The notes: a model not told the origin generated them from the sequence alone. Shown: positions 18,346-27,439, numbered from the stretch's first letter. The stretch: DNA of 64,000 nucleotides from Paraburkholderia aspalathi (GCF_900116445.1 NZ_FPBH01000001.1:124001-188000), one strand, 5' to 3'. Made by a program: numbers and translations.

Positions 18346-20537
18346 GCACGTTCGAGCGGAACTCTTCCGCGCCGCCGGAGCTCGACGACATCGGGGTGAA
18401 TCTGCCCGCGCCGGCCGATTTCAGCACCGCGCTCGCCGAAGGGTTCGCGCGCCGCATCGGCACGTTGGCGCGGCGTGGCGGCGCCTCGGGCGAGGCTGTG
18501 AAGTGGGCCGCGCGGGCCGCCTTTGCCGCGAGCCGTGCGACTGCCGAAGGGCACGTGTGCCTGCCGCTGGCGGTGCTGGCGCGACGCTTCGATGCATCGA
18601 GCGCGGAAGTGCGTGCAGCGCTGTTCGCCAGCGGCATGGCTAGCGACGGGTCACAAAGTGCGGCGGCGTTGCGGCCGCTGGTGGTCGATGGGCAAGGGCG
18701 GCTGTATCTGGCGCGCTACTACGACTATGAGCGGCGTCTTGCGCGTTCGCTGGTTGCGCACGCGAGTGCAAATGCAGGCGCCAGTGCAGGCGTAGACACG
18801 GACGCTACCGCTCAAACGTTGCACGAACGTCTGTTGCGCTACTTCGGCCTCCCGCAGGACGATGAAGTCGACTGGCAACGTGTCGCGGCAGTCATGGCGC
18901 TGTCCGGGCGCTTGACCATCGTCAGCGGCGGCCCAGGTACCGGCAAGACGACGACGGTGGTCGGCGTGCTCGCCTGTTTGCTCGATGCGCGGGCCGATCT
19001 GCGAATTGCATTGGCGGCGCCCACTGGCAAAGCCGCGCAACGCATGCAGGAAGCCTTGCTCGCCCGTGCCGGCGATTTGCCGCCCGAACTCGCCGCGCGC
19101 TTGCCGCAGACGTCGTACACCTTGCATCGGTTGCTTGGTTCAGGGCCGGGTGCGCGCTTCCGGCATCATCGCGACAACCCGCTGCCTTACGACGTCGTCG
19201 TGATCGACGAGGCTTCGATGATCGACGTGGCGATGGCGGCGCATCTGCTCGACGCCATTGCGCCGCAGACGCGTCTCGTGATGCTGGGTGACAAGGACCA
19301 GCTCGCTGCCGTCGAGGCCGGTGCGGTGTTCGCCGAGCTCAGCGCGCGGCCTGCTTTTACGGAGAACGGACTGCAGCGGATTGCTGAGGCGCTCGGAATT
19401 GAAGCGGCGCGGTTGTCGGAAGCACTGCCGGATGCGTCGAGCGGCTTCGACGAAGAGCCTGACGATTTTTTCGCGCAAACAGGTGCGCCGGACGATTTCG
19501 ATACGCCGCTTGACGATGTGTTCGACGATGCTGACGCACATGGCGCCTTCGGTGGGCTACCCGGCGACGATTTGTTCACAGGCACCACGGTGCCCGTTGC
19601 CGGAGAGCCATTGTTGCCGTCGTCTTCGCGAGAGGCATCGGTATCAGGAGCGGCATCGGGATCAGGGGCAGCAGCAGGATCAAACGCGCCGCTACCTTCG
19701 CCCGCCCAAAACCCGCTCGCCGATTGCGTCGTCTGGCTCGAGCGCAACTATCGATTCGGCCTCGAATCGCCGATCGGCCGTTTATCGCTCGCGATTCGCA
19801 AAGGTGCGGCCGGCGCGGCGCTCGAAGTCCTGCGCATCGATCCGGCCGAACCCTGCGCAGCGGCGCTGTACGAAGATACGCATGCGACGCTCACCGATCG
19901 CACAATCGCGCGACTCGCCGCAGGTTTTGCCCCGTACGCGGATGCGCTCGCCGAAGCACTGGCCGCCGATACACCGGACCCATTGCCGCTCTTCGACGCG
20001 CTGAACCGTTTTCGAATTCTGTGCGCGACCCGTTCGGGGCCGCGCGGCGTCGATCAGGTGAATGCCGCGATGGCCGCGCAGGTGCGGCGCGCAGCGGGCG
20101 TGACGCTGGCCGTGGGCGCGCAGTGGTTCGCTGGACGCCCCGTCATGGTGACGCGCAACGATTATGCGCTCGGACTGTTCAACGGCGACATCGGCATTGC
20201 GCTGCCGGGTGCGGGCGGTGCGTTGCGCGTGTATTTCCGTACCGGTGACGGCGGTCTGCGGGCCGTGTCGCCTGCTGCACTGCCGCCGCACGATACGGCA
20301 TTCGCGCTCACGGTTCATAAGTCGCAAGGCTCGGAGTTCCAGCATGCGGTGTTGATGTTGCCGTCGGTGTTCAGCCGCGTGCTGTCGCGTGAGCTCGTCT
20401 ACACGGCGATTACCCGTGCGCGTGAGCGTGTGGAGGTGATTGGCGCGCGCGCCGTGCTGGCGCAGGCCATCGCGACGCCGACGCAGCGTGATTCAGGTCT
20501 AGCCGCGCGAATTGCGGAGGCGTGCCGCGTCGCCTAG
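18342..20537 (+). CDS. recD: Exodeoxyribonuclease V subunit alpha (RecD), with long insertion
   Basis: A 731-residue SF1 5'-3' helicase subunit, longer than E. coli RecD (608). Walker A SGGPGTGKTTTV lies near residue 195 and Walker B VVIDEASMID near 288. LGDKDQLAAVEAGAVFAEL and the terminal FALTVHKSQGSEF and ELVYTAITRAR motifs are intact. Between about residues 345 and 460 is a long acidic, then Ser/Ala/Gly-rich low-complexity stretch (EEPDDFFAQTGAPDDFDTPL and beyond), where the E. coli protein has a far shorter link. Its position between the helicase motifs suggests an exposed loop. It is the last gene of the recCBD unit. Confidence 0.95.
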   Translation: MSTFERNSSAPPELDDIGVNLPAPADFSTALAEGFARRIGTLARRGGASGEAVKWAARAAFAASRATAEGHVCLPLAVLARRFDASSAEVRAALFASGMASDGSQSAAALRPLVVDGQGRLYLARYYDYERRLARSLVAHASANAGASAGVDTDATAQTLHERLLRYFGLPQDDEVDWQRVAAVMALSGRLTIVSGGPGTGKTTTVVGVLACLLDARADLRIALAAPTGKAAQRMQEALLARAGDLPPELAARLPQTSYTLHRLLGSGPGARFRHHRDNPLPYDVVVIDEASMIDVAMAAHLLDAIAPQTRLVMLGDKDQLAAVEAGAVFAELSARPAFTENGLQRIAEALGIEAARLSEALPDASSGFDEEPDDFFAQTGAPDDFDTPLDDVFDDADAHGAFGGLPGDDLFTGTTVPVAGEPLLPSSSREASVSGAASGSGAAAGSNAPLPSPAQNPLADCVVWLERNYRFGLESPIGRLSLAIRKGAAGAALEVLRIDPAEPCAAALYEDTHATLTDRTIARLAAGFAPYADALAEALAADTPDPLPLFDALNRFRILCATRSGPRGVDQVNAAMAAQVRRAAGVTLAVGAQWFAGRPVMVTRNDYALGLFNGDIGIALPGAGGALRVYFRTGDGGLRAVSPAALPPHDTAFALTVHKSQGSEFQHAVLMLPSVFSRVLSRELVYTAITRARERVEVIGARAVLAQAIATPTQRDSGLAARIAEACRVA

Positions 20538-20664
20538 CGGGATCGTGTGGGCGAGGCACGTATTCGTTCGCGAGCTCAGCAAGGAGTCAGCACGATTCAG
20601 GCAGTCCGTGTGGCGTAGGCAGCCGAGGCAACTTGGGCAGCTAAGCGGCCGAGCAGCCAACCCC

Positions 20665-21306
20665 TCAGCCCGTGATCCCGCCCGGCTGCACGCGCGCCTC
20701 GACCCGGCTGGGCATGGTCTTGCGATACCACAGCGTCCACAGCGTCAGGGCGCCGTAAATGCCATAGCCTATGAACGGCGAGACCACCAGAAAGCGCTCG
20801 ATGGGCCAGGTGAGCGCCATCCAGGCGCGCAGCGCCGTTTCACCGGTCAGGCCGACGCCCCATACGAGCGTCATGAGCCGCATTGCGCTGACGAGGGCAG
20901 GCCGCTCGCGCCACAAGGCTTCAAAGCGCTCGGCGCCGCCTTCCATTTCACGGGCGACGGTGGCGCGCGCGAGATAGAAGATCAGCGGACGGCGCATCGG
21001 CAACGACAGCAGAAACACCACGCCCACCGCGCCGGACACGAGCGACTCCCGCAGCAACAACATTCGGGGACTGCCGCCCAGCGCCATCGCCGCGACCGAC
21101 AGTACGATGCCCGCCACGACCATGATGCTGAGCGCGTCGACGCGTCGAAAGCGCACCAGTTCGATCAGGCTCCAGACGATCGGCGGCACGGCGGACGCGA
21201 TCAGCGCGCCGGTCTCGCCCAGGTGCGGAAGCGCGAACCGGTAGGCAAGCCATGGCAGCAGAAAGTTGACGGCCAGTTCCAGCACAAAACCCGGACGGAG
21301 TTTCAT
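20665..21306 (-). CDS. VC0807-like integral membrane protein
   Basis: A 213-residue protein with about six hydrophobic helices (FVLELAVNFLLPWLAYRFAL, ALIASAVPPIVWSLIEL, ALSIMVVAGIVLSVAAMAL and others). The pattern with R-R-D-A-L-S after the second helix and a Met/Glu-rich loop resembles the uncharacterised VC0807 family; that family call is from memory and moderately sure. No catalytic motif is seen. It is a single gene convergent with recD. Confidence 0.65.
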   Translation of the reverse strand: MKLRPGFVLELAVNFLLPWLAYRFALPHLGETGALIASAVPPIVWSLIELVRFRRVDALSIMVVAGIVLSVAAMALGGSPRMLLLRESLVSGAVGVVFLLSLPMRRPLIFYLARATVAREMEGGAERFEALWRERPALVSAMRLMTLVWGVGLTGETALRAWMALTWPIERFLVVSPFIGYGIYGALTLWTLWYRKTMPSRVEARVQPGGITG

Positions 21307-21456
21307 ATTAATTTACGCTGTAAGCGAAAACCGCAGTATCGATGAACCGGCCGTGTCGATGCAAATAGTTTTTCGCATCGGCAGCCGCGGCCGATAGTCC
21401 GTAGTCGGTATTCGACTTTGCTCTGTGTACACTTGCGTCTCTAGCTCAATCCCATC

Positions 21457-21861
21457 ATGACATCCCGTTATCCGATCCCGCCGAACGAAATCGAATTGAC
21501 CGCAGTGCGCGCGCAAGGAGCGGGCGGCCAGAACGTCAACAAGGTCTCGAGCGCCATCCATCTGCGCTTCGACGTGCACGCTTCGTCGTTACCGGAGGTG
21601 CTGAAGATGCGCCTGCTCGCGCTGTCCGATCATCGGCTTACGCGCGACGGCGTGGTGATCATCAAGGCGCAGCAGCATCGCACTCAGGAGATGAACCGCG
21701 CGGCGGCGCTGGCGCGGCTCGACGAGCTGATCGAAAGCGTCAGCGTGACGCGCAAGCCGCGTGTCGCGACCCGGCCGACGCGCGCGTCTAATCGGCGTCG
21801 CCTCGACAGCAAGGCCAAGCGCAGTGAGATCAAATCCGGCCGCGGGCGGATTGAGGATTGA
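21457..21861 (+). CDS. arfB: Alternative ribosome-rescue factor ArfB
   Basis: A 134-residue protein with the release-factor GGQ motif in AQGAGGQNVNKVSSAIHLRF (GGQ at residues 23-25) and a basic C-terminal tail rich in Arg and Lys, which in ArfB/YaeJ enters the empty mRNA channel. It hydrolyses peptidyl-tRNA on stalled non-stop ribosomes. It lacks the codon-recognition domain of RF1/RF2, and its length matches ArfB (140 in E. coli). It stands alone, divergent from the membrane protein gene before it. Confidence 0.93.
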   Translation: MTSRYPIPPNEIELTAVRAQGAGGQNVNKVSSAIHLRFDVHASSLPEVLKMRLLALSDHRLTRDGVVIIKAQQHRTQEMNRAAALARLDELIESVSVTRKPRVATRPTRASNRRRLDSKAKRSEIKSGRGRIED

Positions 21862-21984
21862 CGGGATTGCAGGGATTAAAGGCGGCGGGGCCGGGGCGCT
21901 AAATCCCGGCAGAGCGACAAAAGCGCCCTGTGAGGCACCCTGAGAATCTCACGACAACGCGCGCCAGCTTACAGTCGCTCGCGT

Positions 21985-23304
21985 TCAGCGTTTGCCCCCG
22001 CGTCGGCCAGAACGCGTATCGGCCGGCGAAGTCATTGGCACAAAATCGACGCACAGCACATGCGTGCCGTCACGCTCGAATGCGATTGCCGCGGTATAGC
22101 AATCCTGGCCGTCCGCGAGCGAGTAGTGCGGCCCCATCATGGCGACGCGTCCTGGCGCGGCGAGTGCGTGCTTGAAGTACGCGCGCCGCGACCAGTTGCT
22201 GCGCGTATCGGTATAGAGCGGCGCGAGCCGCAGCGGAGGCGGCGGCAGCGAGACGGCCGAGACCGACGCTTGCGTCTGTTCGCCTTGGCCGTCGGTGACG
22301 AACACGCGGCGTGCTTCGGGCAGATGCCACACCTTTTGCGCCGCCTGCCGCAGATCGCCGGTGGCTTTGAAGGTGTCGGAAGCGGCGAGCACGGCTTCGG
22401 CGAACCCTTCGAAACCAAGCCGCTGGTGGCCCGCATGAGCCTGTTCATAGGCGGCGAATTTGCTCCACATCGACTCGATCAGCGCCGGCACTTTGGCGCA
22501 CGCCGCCTGCACCGAACCCTTCGGCTGGCCGAGCCAGAAGCCTTGCACGAAATCGACGTCGGCCTGCATCAGAATCATCAACTCTTCGTCGGTTTCGACA
22601 CCTTCGGCCAGCACCAGCGTACCGGACTGGTGGAGCATCGCGATCAGATGGCTGATCATCGAATCGTCGCCTTCACGCTTGCCCGCGCGCGCGACCAGCG
22701 AGCGGTCGAGTTTGACGATGTCGGGGCGAAAGCGCCACACGCGGTCGAAGTTTGAAAAGCCGGTGCCGAAGTCGTCGATCGCAATCAGGAAGTCGCGCGG
22801 CTGCGACGCCGCGAGCATGCTGGCGACAGCGGATTCATCGTCGGCAGGTTGTTCAAGTACTTCGATGACGATGCGCTCCTGCGCCAAGCCGAAGTGCGCC
22901 GAGAGCTCGTCGATAAAGGTGCGCTGCGGCCAGCCGGTTTCGAACACCTGCGGACGCGTATTCAGAAACAGCCAGCCGGTGCTGATACCCTGTTCCATGA
23001 AATTCGCCACGTGCAGGCAGCGTGCGATGCGATCGAGCTCGCGTGCGTCGGCGGCCGAGCGTGTGCCGGAGAAGAGCACCTCCGGCGATACCGGCAAACC
23101 GACCGGATCGAACGCGCGCAGCAGACCCTCGTAGCCGACCACGCACTGATGCGTAACGGACAGCACCGGCTGGAACACGCTGTGCAGGGTTAGCGCGCGC
23201 CACGTCGCGGTCCAGCCGGACTCGTCCCGGACCAGATGCGGGAGCAGGCCGCTAAGGGTCAATTCGCTGACGGTCGGCATAAGGGCAGGCATGAGTGCGG
23301 GCAT
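21985..23304 (-). CDS. EAL-domain phosphodiesterase with C-terminal sensor-like domain
   Basis: A 439-residue soluble protein. The EAL domain (about residues 40-280) has YEGLLR in place of the common YEALLR, LNTRP, IVIEVLEQ, AIDDFGTGFSN, IVKLDRSL, VLAEGVET and VQGFWLGQP, so all metal and c-di-GMP contact residues I can identify are kept and hydrolysis is likely. The C-terminal ~120 residues contain NWSRRAYFKHALAAPGR and a later YTAAIAFERDGTHVLCVDF, resembling half of a PDC/Cache sensor fold but without membrane helices. The N-terminus has three in-frame ATGs (23304, 23292, 23280); none has a clear ribosome binding site, so the start is uncertain. Confidence 0.85.
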   Translation of the reverse strand: MPALMPALMPTVSELTLSGLLPHLVRDESGWTATWRALTLHSVFQPVLSVTHQCVVGYEGLLRAFDPVGLPVSPEVLFSGTRSAADARELDRIARCLHVANFMEQGISTGWLFLNTRPQVFETGWPQRTFIDELSAHFGLAQERIVIEVLEQPADDESAVASMLAASQPRDFLIAIDDFGTGFSNFDRVWRFRPDIVKLDRSLVARAGKREGDDSMISHLIAMLHQSGTLVLAEGVETDEELMILMQADVDFVQGFWLGQPKGSVQAACAKVPALIESMWSKFAAYEQAHAGHQRLGFEGFAEAVLAASDTFKATGDLRQAAQKVWHLPEARRVFVTDGQGEQTQASVSAVSLPPPPLRLAPLYTDTRSNWSRRAYFKHALAAPGRVAMMGPHYSLADGQDCYTAAIAFERDGTHVLCVDFVPMTSPADTRSGRRGGKR

Positions 23305-23843
23305 AGTGACATCGCGGCAAGCGGGTGACGGGGCGCGCGGACAGATTTAACGCGCAACGGATGCACAGCCCAGGCGCCGGCAGGGTAAGGCGGGCACAGC
23401 CCGGGAACGCGGAGAGCAATGCCAGCCATGCTGGGCTCCGGCGGGATTAGTCAAAACCAGTCTAGCAGTTCGAACTTCGCGTGAATGTGCGGGTTATCAC
23501 AGACGCGGGATGTGGCTGGGCGGCTAACAAACCGGCCGTGGCGCGGTGGCCGGCCCCGGTCCTGTGGGTGTTTGGCGTGGGTTTCGCACTCGTTTGCCGC
23601 GCGCAGGACCGACCGTTCGAATGCAATCAATCATGCGTATGAAACCGAGGGTAGCAGGGCGGTAAGTGGCTGTCCGCCAAACTCCAGGCAAGGACGGTGC
23701 TCAGACTTTTTGCGTCCGCGGGTGGCTCTGCTGCAGGGTAATCACGGCGTGGCCGCAGGAGCCGGCCCAGTGCGCGTGAGCGCCTGCAGGATTGACGGGC
23801 GGCGGGTATGCTGCTGCTTTTCCTGAACAAACGGAGTACAGGC
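23305..23843. other. Intergenic stretch without a supported gene
   Basis: This spacer holds the upstream regions of two divergent genes. Short open frames on both strands lack ribosome binding sites and protein-like composition. I see no tRNA, repeat or convincing promoter. Confidence 0.5.
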
Positions 23844-24134
23844 ATGACGGAAATAGCGGTGGTCGCAATCTCGGTGGCAAAGCCGGGTTATGAAGAGCAA
23901 TTGCGCGAAGCGGCAGAAGGCATCGTTGGGCCTACGCGCGAAGAGCAAGGTGCGCTTCAATACGATCTGCACCGTGACGTGCAGGAGCCGCGCCGGTTCG
24001 TGTTTGTCGAGCGTTGGAAAAGCCAGGAAGCGCTGGCGGCGCATGCAAAATCCGCGCACATTGCCGCTTATAAGAAAGCGGTGGCGGATTGGGTCGAACA
24101 CGCGGAAATTCGCGTCTTGTCGAAGATCGCGTAA
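23844..24134 (+). CDS. Antibiotic biosynthesis monooxygenase (ABM) domain protein
   Basis: A 96-residue dimeric alpha-beta barrel protein of the ABM/YgiN quinol monooxygenase type: MTEIAVVAISVAKPGYEEQL, CDS-typical REEQGALQYDLHRDVQEP, FVFVERWKSQEALAAHAKS and AHIAAYKKAV. Relatives oxidise quinols or small aromatics without cofactor; the substrate here is unknown. The start at 23844 follows CGGAG and gives the family length. Confidence 0.85.
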   Translation: MTEIAVVAISVAKPGYEEQLREAAEGIVGPTREEQGALQYDLHRDVQEPRRFVFVERWKSQEALAAHAKSAHIAAYKKAVADWVEHAEIRVLSKIA

Positions 24135-24143
24135 GCGTTCAAA

Positions 24144-24206
24144 GGGCGAAAAGCGGGGACGAAAAGCGGGGGCGAACAGCGGGGGCGAACAGCGGGGGCG
24201 AACAGC
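24144..24206. repeat. 13-bp tandem repeat array
   Basis: Three exact copies of GGGGGCGAACAGC (24168-24206) are preceded by one variant copy (24155-24167) and a shortened one (24144-24154). The array lies between two convergent genes and codes for nothing evident. Confidence 0.8.
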
Positions 24207-24298
24207 GGGAGATCTCTGAAGGTCGAACCCCGAAAGTCGAACGACGGCGAGTGAGCTGCCAGACCGGACACGGCCTGCGCGGCGCTCGCCGTTTATCT

Positions 24299-24556
24299 TT
24301 AGTGCGTGGCTTGCGGGACGTCGAGGATCAGGATGATGGTCCAGTCGGCATCGCCGTCGTGGTGATACTGGCGTTCCGCGACAATGAACGGCTGTTGCTT
24401 GCCGTCCGGGCCAAGAAACAGCACGTCGCCTTCCATCGGCAGGCACTCGACGGGCGGCAGCGCGAGGAACGCTTCCTGACCGCCGCGCGGCATCAGTTTT
24501 TCGATTTTGCGAGATGCTGCTTCAGTCCATTCGATATCTAGCTGGATGTTGCTCAT
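24299..24556 (-). CDS. Small conserved-looking cytoplasmic protein, unknown function
   Basis: An 85-residue protein without signal peptide or membrane segment, containing IEWTEAASRKIEKLMPRGGQ, then CLPMEGDVLFLGPDGKQQPF and a C-terminal WTIILILDVP strand. GGAGGA eight bases before the ATG supports translation. The alternating hydrophobic strands suggest a small beta fold. I do not recognise the family. Confidence 0.65.
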   Translation of the reverse strand: MSNIQLDIEWTEAASRKIEKLMPRGGQEAFLALPPVECLPMEGDVLFLGPDGKQQPFIVAERQYHHDGDADWTIILILDVPQATH

Positions 24557-24676
24557 GCTGTCCTCCGCACCAAGGTGCGCACAGGTTAGGGGGAGTCCGG
24601 CAGGCGCCGGTCGGTGCGCGACTTTAGCATAACGTCGGCCGGCCGCAGCGGGCCTGCGGCGAGTCCATTAGACAAC

Positions 24677-24713
24677 AAAAAAGCCGAAACCGGCGGTGCC
24701 GGCTTCGGCTTTT
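24677..24713 (-). terminator. Rho-independent terminator of the 24756 gene
   Basis: Stem AAGCCGAAGCCGGC-acc-GCCGGTTTCGGCTT read on the minus strand, followed by a run of T. It stands 43 bp after the small exported protein gene; the flanking A/T runs could make it work in both directions. Confidence 0.8.
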
Positions 24714-24755
24714 CACCTTCGCGGCGAGGCCGCAGGTGATGCTGTCAAACTGCGC

Positions 24756-24998
24756 TTACGAACTGGCGGCTTCGGCCTTGGCGGCCTTCTTGTGATGGTG
24801 CGGGGCCATCTTGTGATGTTTCTCCGGCATAGGCGCGCTTTCCATTGCTTGCTGGCGGTTTTGCAAATCTTGCGCGCGCTGCTCGACGTCGGCGGCCTTG
24901 GCCGGATCGGTGCTCATCATGACGCCGTTGTCCTGCGCATAGGCCGCGCCTGTTACGGCACTGAGGGAAACCAGGATCGCCAGGGACACTTTCTTCAT
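24756..24998 (-). CDS. Small exported His/Lys-rich protein
   Basis: An 80-residue protein with a clear Sec signal peptide (MKKVSLAILVSLSAVTGAAYA, cleaved after AYA near residue 20). The mature part has a helix-forming stretch KAADVEQRAQDLQNRQQAME and a tail with HHKMAPHHHKKAAKAEAASS-type clusters of His and Lys. A metal-binding periplasmic role is possible but is inference. GGAGG lies just before the ATG, and its own terminator follows, so it is a monocistronic gene. Confidence 0.75.
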   Translation of the reverse strand: MKKVSLAILVSLSAVTGAAYAQDNGVMMSTDPAKAADVEQRAQDLQNRQQAMESAPMPEKHHKMAPHHHKKAAKAEAASS

Positions 24999-25243
24999 TG
25001 TTACCTCCGCAGAGTGGTAATGGACCCGAGTATTTGCCTGTCCAATCGGAAAGACAATGCATTCTAGCCAGCAATATCCGCTCCAGCGGACGTTTTGTAA
25101 CTACAGTGACAATTGGTTACACCTTGTTACGTTCGGTCCACAGTCGCTGTCGACGACGATCTCATTTCGAACTCGACAATGCGTTGGCGGCACAAAGAAT
25201 ATTCGCATCTCTAAATAAATTGCTTTGTCAGGAATCGCGAGAT

Positions 25244-26032
25244 TCAGAACCATCCGATTGCACGATAGACGTGAAATTGCGCGATTCCAATCAGTTCGTG
25301 CAGTGCAATCTCTGCATTCACCAGATTGTCATAGCGCGGCAGTACACCGGGATCTGTGTGCAGCGCGCTCGAGATCAGCGGCTGTGGCGTGAGGCCGAAA
25401 CGATGGAAGTCGAGCAATGCGCGCGGCATCTGATAGGCGGAGGTGACGAGTATCAGGGAATCGTAACCTGACCGGCCGAGAATAGCAGAGACGTTGCGCG
25501 CATTTTCGTAGGTCGTGCGGCTGGTGTTTTCCAGCACGATGTCCGCACGCGGCACCTGGCGGCGCAGCAGGTAGGGCAGGTAGGTATCCGCTTCGGTTGC
25601 GCTATGCCGCTGCGGATTGCCCCCGCTCACGATAACCTGACACGTGGCGGCCGTACGCTTGCAGGCTGCGTAGTTTTCCGCGCTCGCGGCGATGCGCGCG
25701 AGCACGTCACGCGGTGGCACGAGCACATCGTCATCGCCGTAAATGGTGCCGCCGCCGAGCATGATTATCGCGGTGCGCGGCGCGAAGCGGGCGGGCGTGT
25801 CGGTCTGCCGATGCGGCTGCGCCAATTCCAGCAATGGAGCCGTGAGCCAGCCGGCGGCGAGCAGCCAGAACAGGGCGATCGCGCCTATGGCGAGCGGTCG
25901 GCGGGCGCGTTTCCACAGCACGATTGCTGCAAAAAAAAGCGCTAATAAAGTGAATAGAATCAATTTAAATGGGGTAACGTATGACTTTCGGGACAAATCT
26001 ATGGGCCTGCCATCGCGCCGCAGCGGTTGCAT
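25244..26032 (-). CDS. YdcF/DUF218 family membrane-anchored protein
   Basis: A 262-residue protein with two N-terminal transmembrane helices (about residues 20-40 and 46-68) and a periplasmic-type DUF218 domain: AIIMLGGG, VIVSGGNPQRHSATEAD, IVLENTSRTTYENARNVS and LILVTSAYQMPRALLDF. These are the conserved blocks of the ElyC/SanA/YdcF group, linked to envelope biogenesis. The nearest member cannot be told. The start is uncertain: the ATG at 26032 has only a weak upstream G-rich site. Confidence 0.85.
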   Translation of the reverse strand: MQPLRRDGRPIDLSRKSYVTPFKLILFTLLALFFAAIVLWKRARRPLAIGAIALFWLLAAGWLTAPLLELAQPHRQTDTPARFAPRTAIIMLGGGTIYGDDDVLVPPRDVLARIAASAENYAACKRTAATCQVIVSGGNPQRHSATEADTYLPYLLRRQVPRADIVLENTSRTTYENARNVSAILGRSGYDSLILVTSAYQMPRALLDFHRFGLTPQPLISSALHTDPGVLPRYDNLVNAEIALHELIGIAQFHVYRAIGWF

Positions 26033-26229
26033 CGTCGGCCCGTAGACAGAACGCTAACATGGTGTTCAGACGGGGGTTCCGAAAACGAGACCAGGGCAGC
26101 ACCTGGCGGAATTCGACCGCATGAAACCGGCCAGTTTCCAGCCAAGGGCGGGTGCTATGCGCGTCACTGGTGGCGCGGTGACGTGTTGGGCATAGATGTG
26201 TCATAGCTGCACTTTAAGAAAGAAGTGAG

Positions 26230-26553
26230 ATGACCACGTATTCCAACGAAGCGGTACTTGAAGCGCTGCGGCGGGCGCAATATCGCCAGGTCCCATGGGC
26301 CAGACGACCGGGTGTCTTCCAATATCTTCGCGCGCTAGGCTTGATGGACACTGTTCGGCAGCGCACCGTCGCACCGGCTCCGGGCTTTCATGCACCGGTT
26401 GATATTGCCGTGCTCACTGACCGCGGCAGAGCCGAGTTCGCGAGGCTTGCGCACGACGAACGCCTGTTGAGCTGGACCGCACAGCGAATGAACGACTACG
26501 TTGTCGCGACAGCCGAAGCGCGGCCCACAGCCGCTCTCGAAGCCCGGCCTTAA
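26230..26553 (+). CDS. Small protein, possible winged-helix fold, unknown function
   Basis: A 107-residue cytoplasmic protein preceded by a purine-rich ribosome binding site (AAGAAAGAAGTGAG). The pattern VFQYLRALGLMDT with VLTDRGRAEFARLAHDE resembles a winged-helix wing and last helix, but the match is weak. It is divergent from the YdcF-like gene. The C-terminus is Ala-rich and looks disordered. Confidence 0.55.
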   Translation: MTTYSNEAVLEALRRAQYRQVPWARRPGVFQYLRALGLMDTVRQRTVAPAPGFHAPVDIAVLTDRGRAEFARLAHDERLLSWTAQRMNDYVVATAEARPTAALEARP

Positions 26554-26927
26554 GGGCGCGGGCGAAAGGCGCTGGCGCTGTATTTCCCAGCCGCTCCACG
26601 CGGCTGGTGGTGATTCCATTGCTTCGCTTTATTGGCTGGCTGGTGCGCCGGGTACAGTGCGAGCCGCGCACCCGTTGACGCAAAAAAAAGCCCGTATCGC
26701 GAGGATACGGGCGTACCGGAATTACTACTGCCACGCTGTGCTAATGGCGTTGAATCAGACTGGCGCATTGGCTGGTGGTTCCCTGATCGTTCAATTCGCC
26801 ACGTAGCACGTTGTCTTGCAGTGACGATGGACGCCGGCCATAGCAAACAATGGCGGCGAACTACAGCGGCGATCCCCTGATTTGATTTGACACACGCCGA
26901 GCCGGTCACCGGCGCGGCGGCGCATGC
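26554..26927. other. Intergenic stretch holding a minus-strand terminator
   Basis: No supported gene. A terminator at 26682-26711 reads on the minus strand about 220 bp beyond the stop of the small exported protein at 26928. The stretch between could be a long 3' untranslated region or a small RNA. Open frames on either strand lack ribosome binding sites. Confidence 0.45.
26682..26711 (-). terminator. Rho-independent terminator
   Basis: On the minus strand GCCCGTATC-ctcg-cGATACGGGC is followed by eight T. Its distance from the nearest minus-strand gene is unusual. Confidence 0.8.
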
Positions 26928-27182
26928 CTAGCGGCGGCGTGCAGGGTCGTCGCGCGGCGGTTCAGGTCGCGTTCGTACATTGCTCGCGATATCGCCGCGC
27001 AAGTCGCCACGGGGCGCAGGCGGCGTGAAGTCGCGGTTGCGTGTTCCGCTTTGCTGCCAGGCTTCGATGGTGGCCGTGTGATCCGGCCGCCAGTTCCACC
27101 CTTGTGGGCGCTGCTGTGCGAGCGCCGGTGCGGCCATTGATGAAACGACAATGCCGCACAGAAGCAGTGACATTGGTTTCAT
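26928..27182 (-). CDS. Small exported protein, Arg/Pro-rich
   Basis: An 84-residue protein with signal peptide MKPMSLLLCGIVVSSMAAPA, cleaved near ALAQ. The mature part is rich in Arg, Pro and Asp (GDLRGDIASNVRTRPEPPRD) and is probably disordered. GGGAG precedes the ATG. Function is unknown. Confidence 0.55.
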   Translation of the reverse strand: MKPMSLLLCGIVVSSMAAPALAQQRPQGWNWRPDHTATIEAWQQSGTRNRDFTPPAPRGDLRGDIASNVRTRPEPPRDDPARRR

Positions 27183-27295
27183 GCTGAGCTCCCGTCAAGC
27201 CGATCGACTCAAGGCCTGTTTGCATACACATAAGGTATGCCGAGTAGCGAAAGCACGCTGTAAGCAATAGTAAATGGATGTTTCACCCGCAATAA

Positions 27296-27327
27296 TCGAC
27301 TCGCTTCAGGTGTCTGAAGCGAGTCGA
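27296..27327. repeat. Perfect 13-bp inverted repeat
   Basis: TCGACTCGCTTCA-ggtgtc-TGAAGCGAGTCGA. It lies between the exported protein start and the IS5-type domain gene, without a T-run on either side. Confidence 0.7.
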
Positions 27328-27439
27328 CAATGACGGCGAAGAAACGGAAGGGGACGACTCAGTTGGGCGCGCCGAAGAGCGGTGCCCATCGCAGGTCGGA
27401 CAGGCGTCGAAAGACGGCGCACGACGGCCCAGATACACG

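Noticed and set aside
23485..23826. 113-codon plus-strand frame in the spacer before the ABM gene
   Set aside because: No ribosome binding site, Cys/Arg-rich random composition, and it ends just before the true ABM start.
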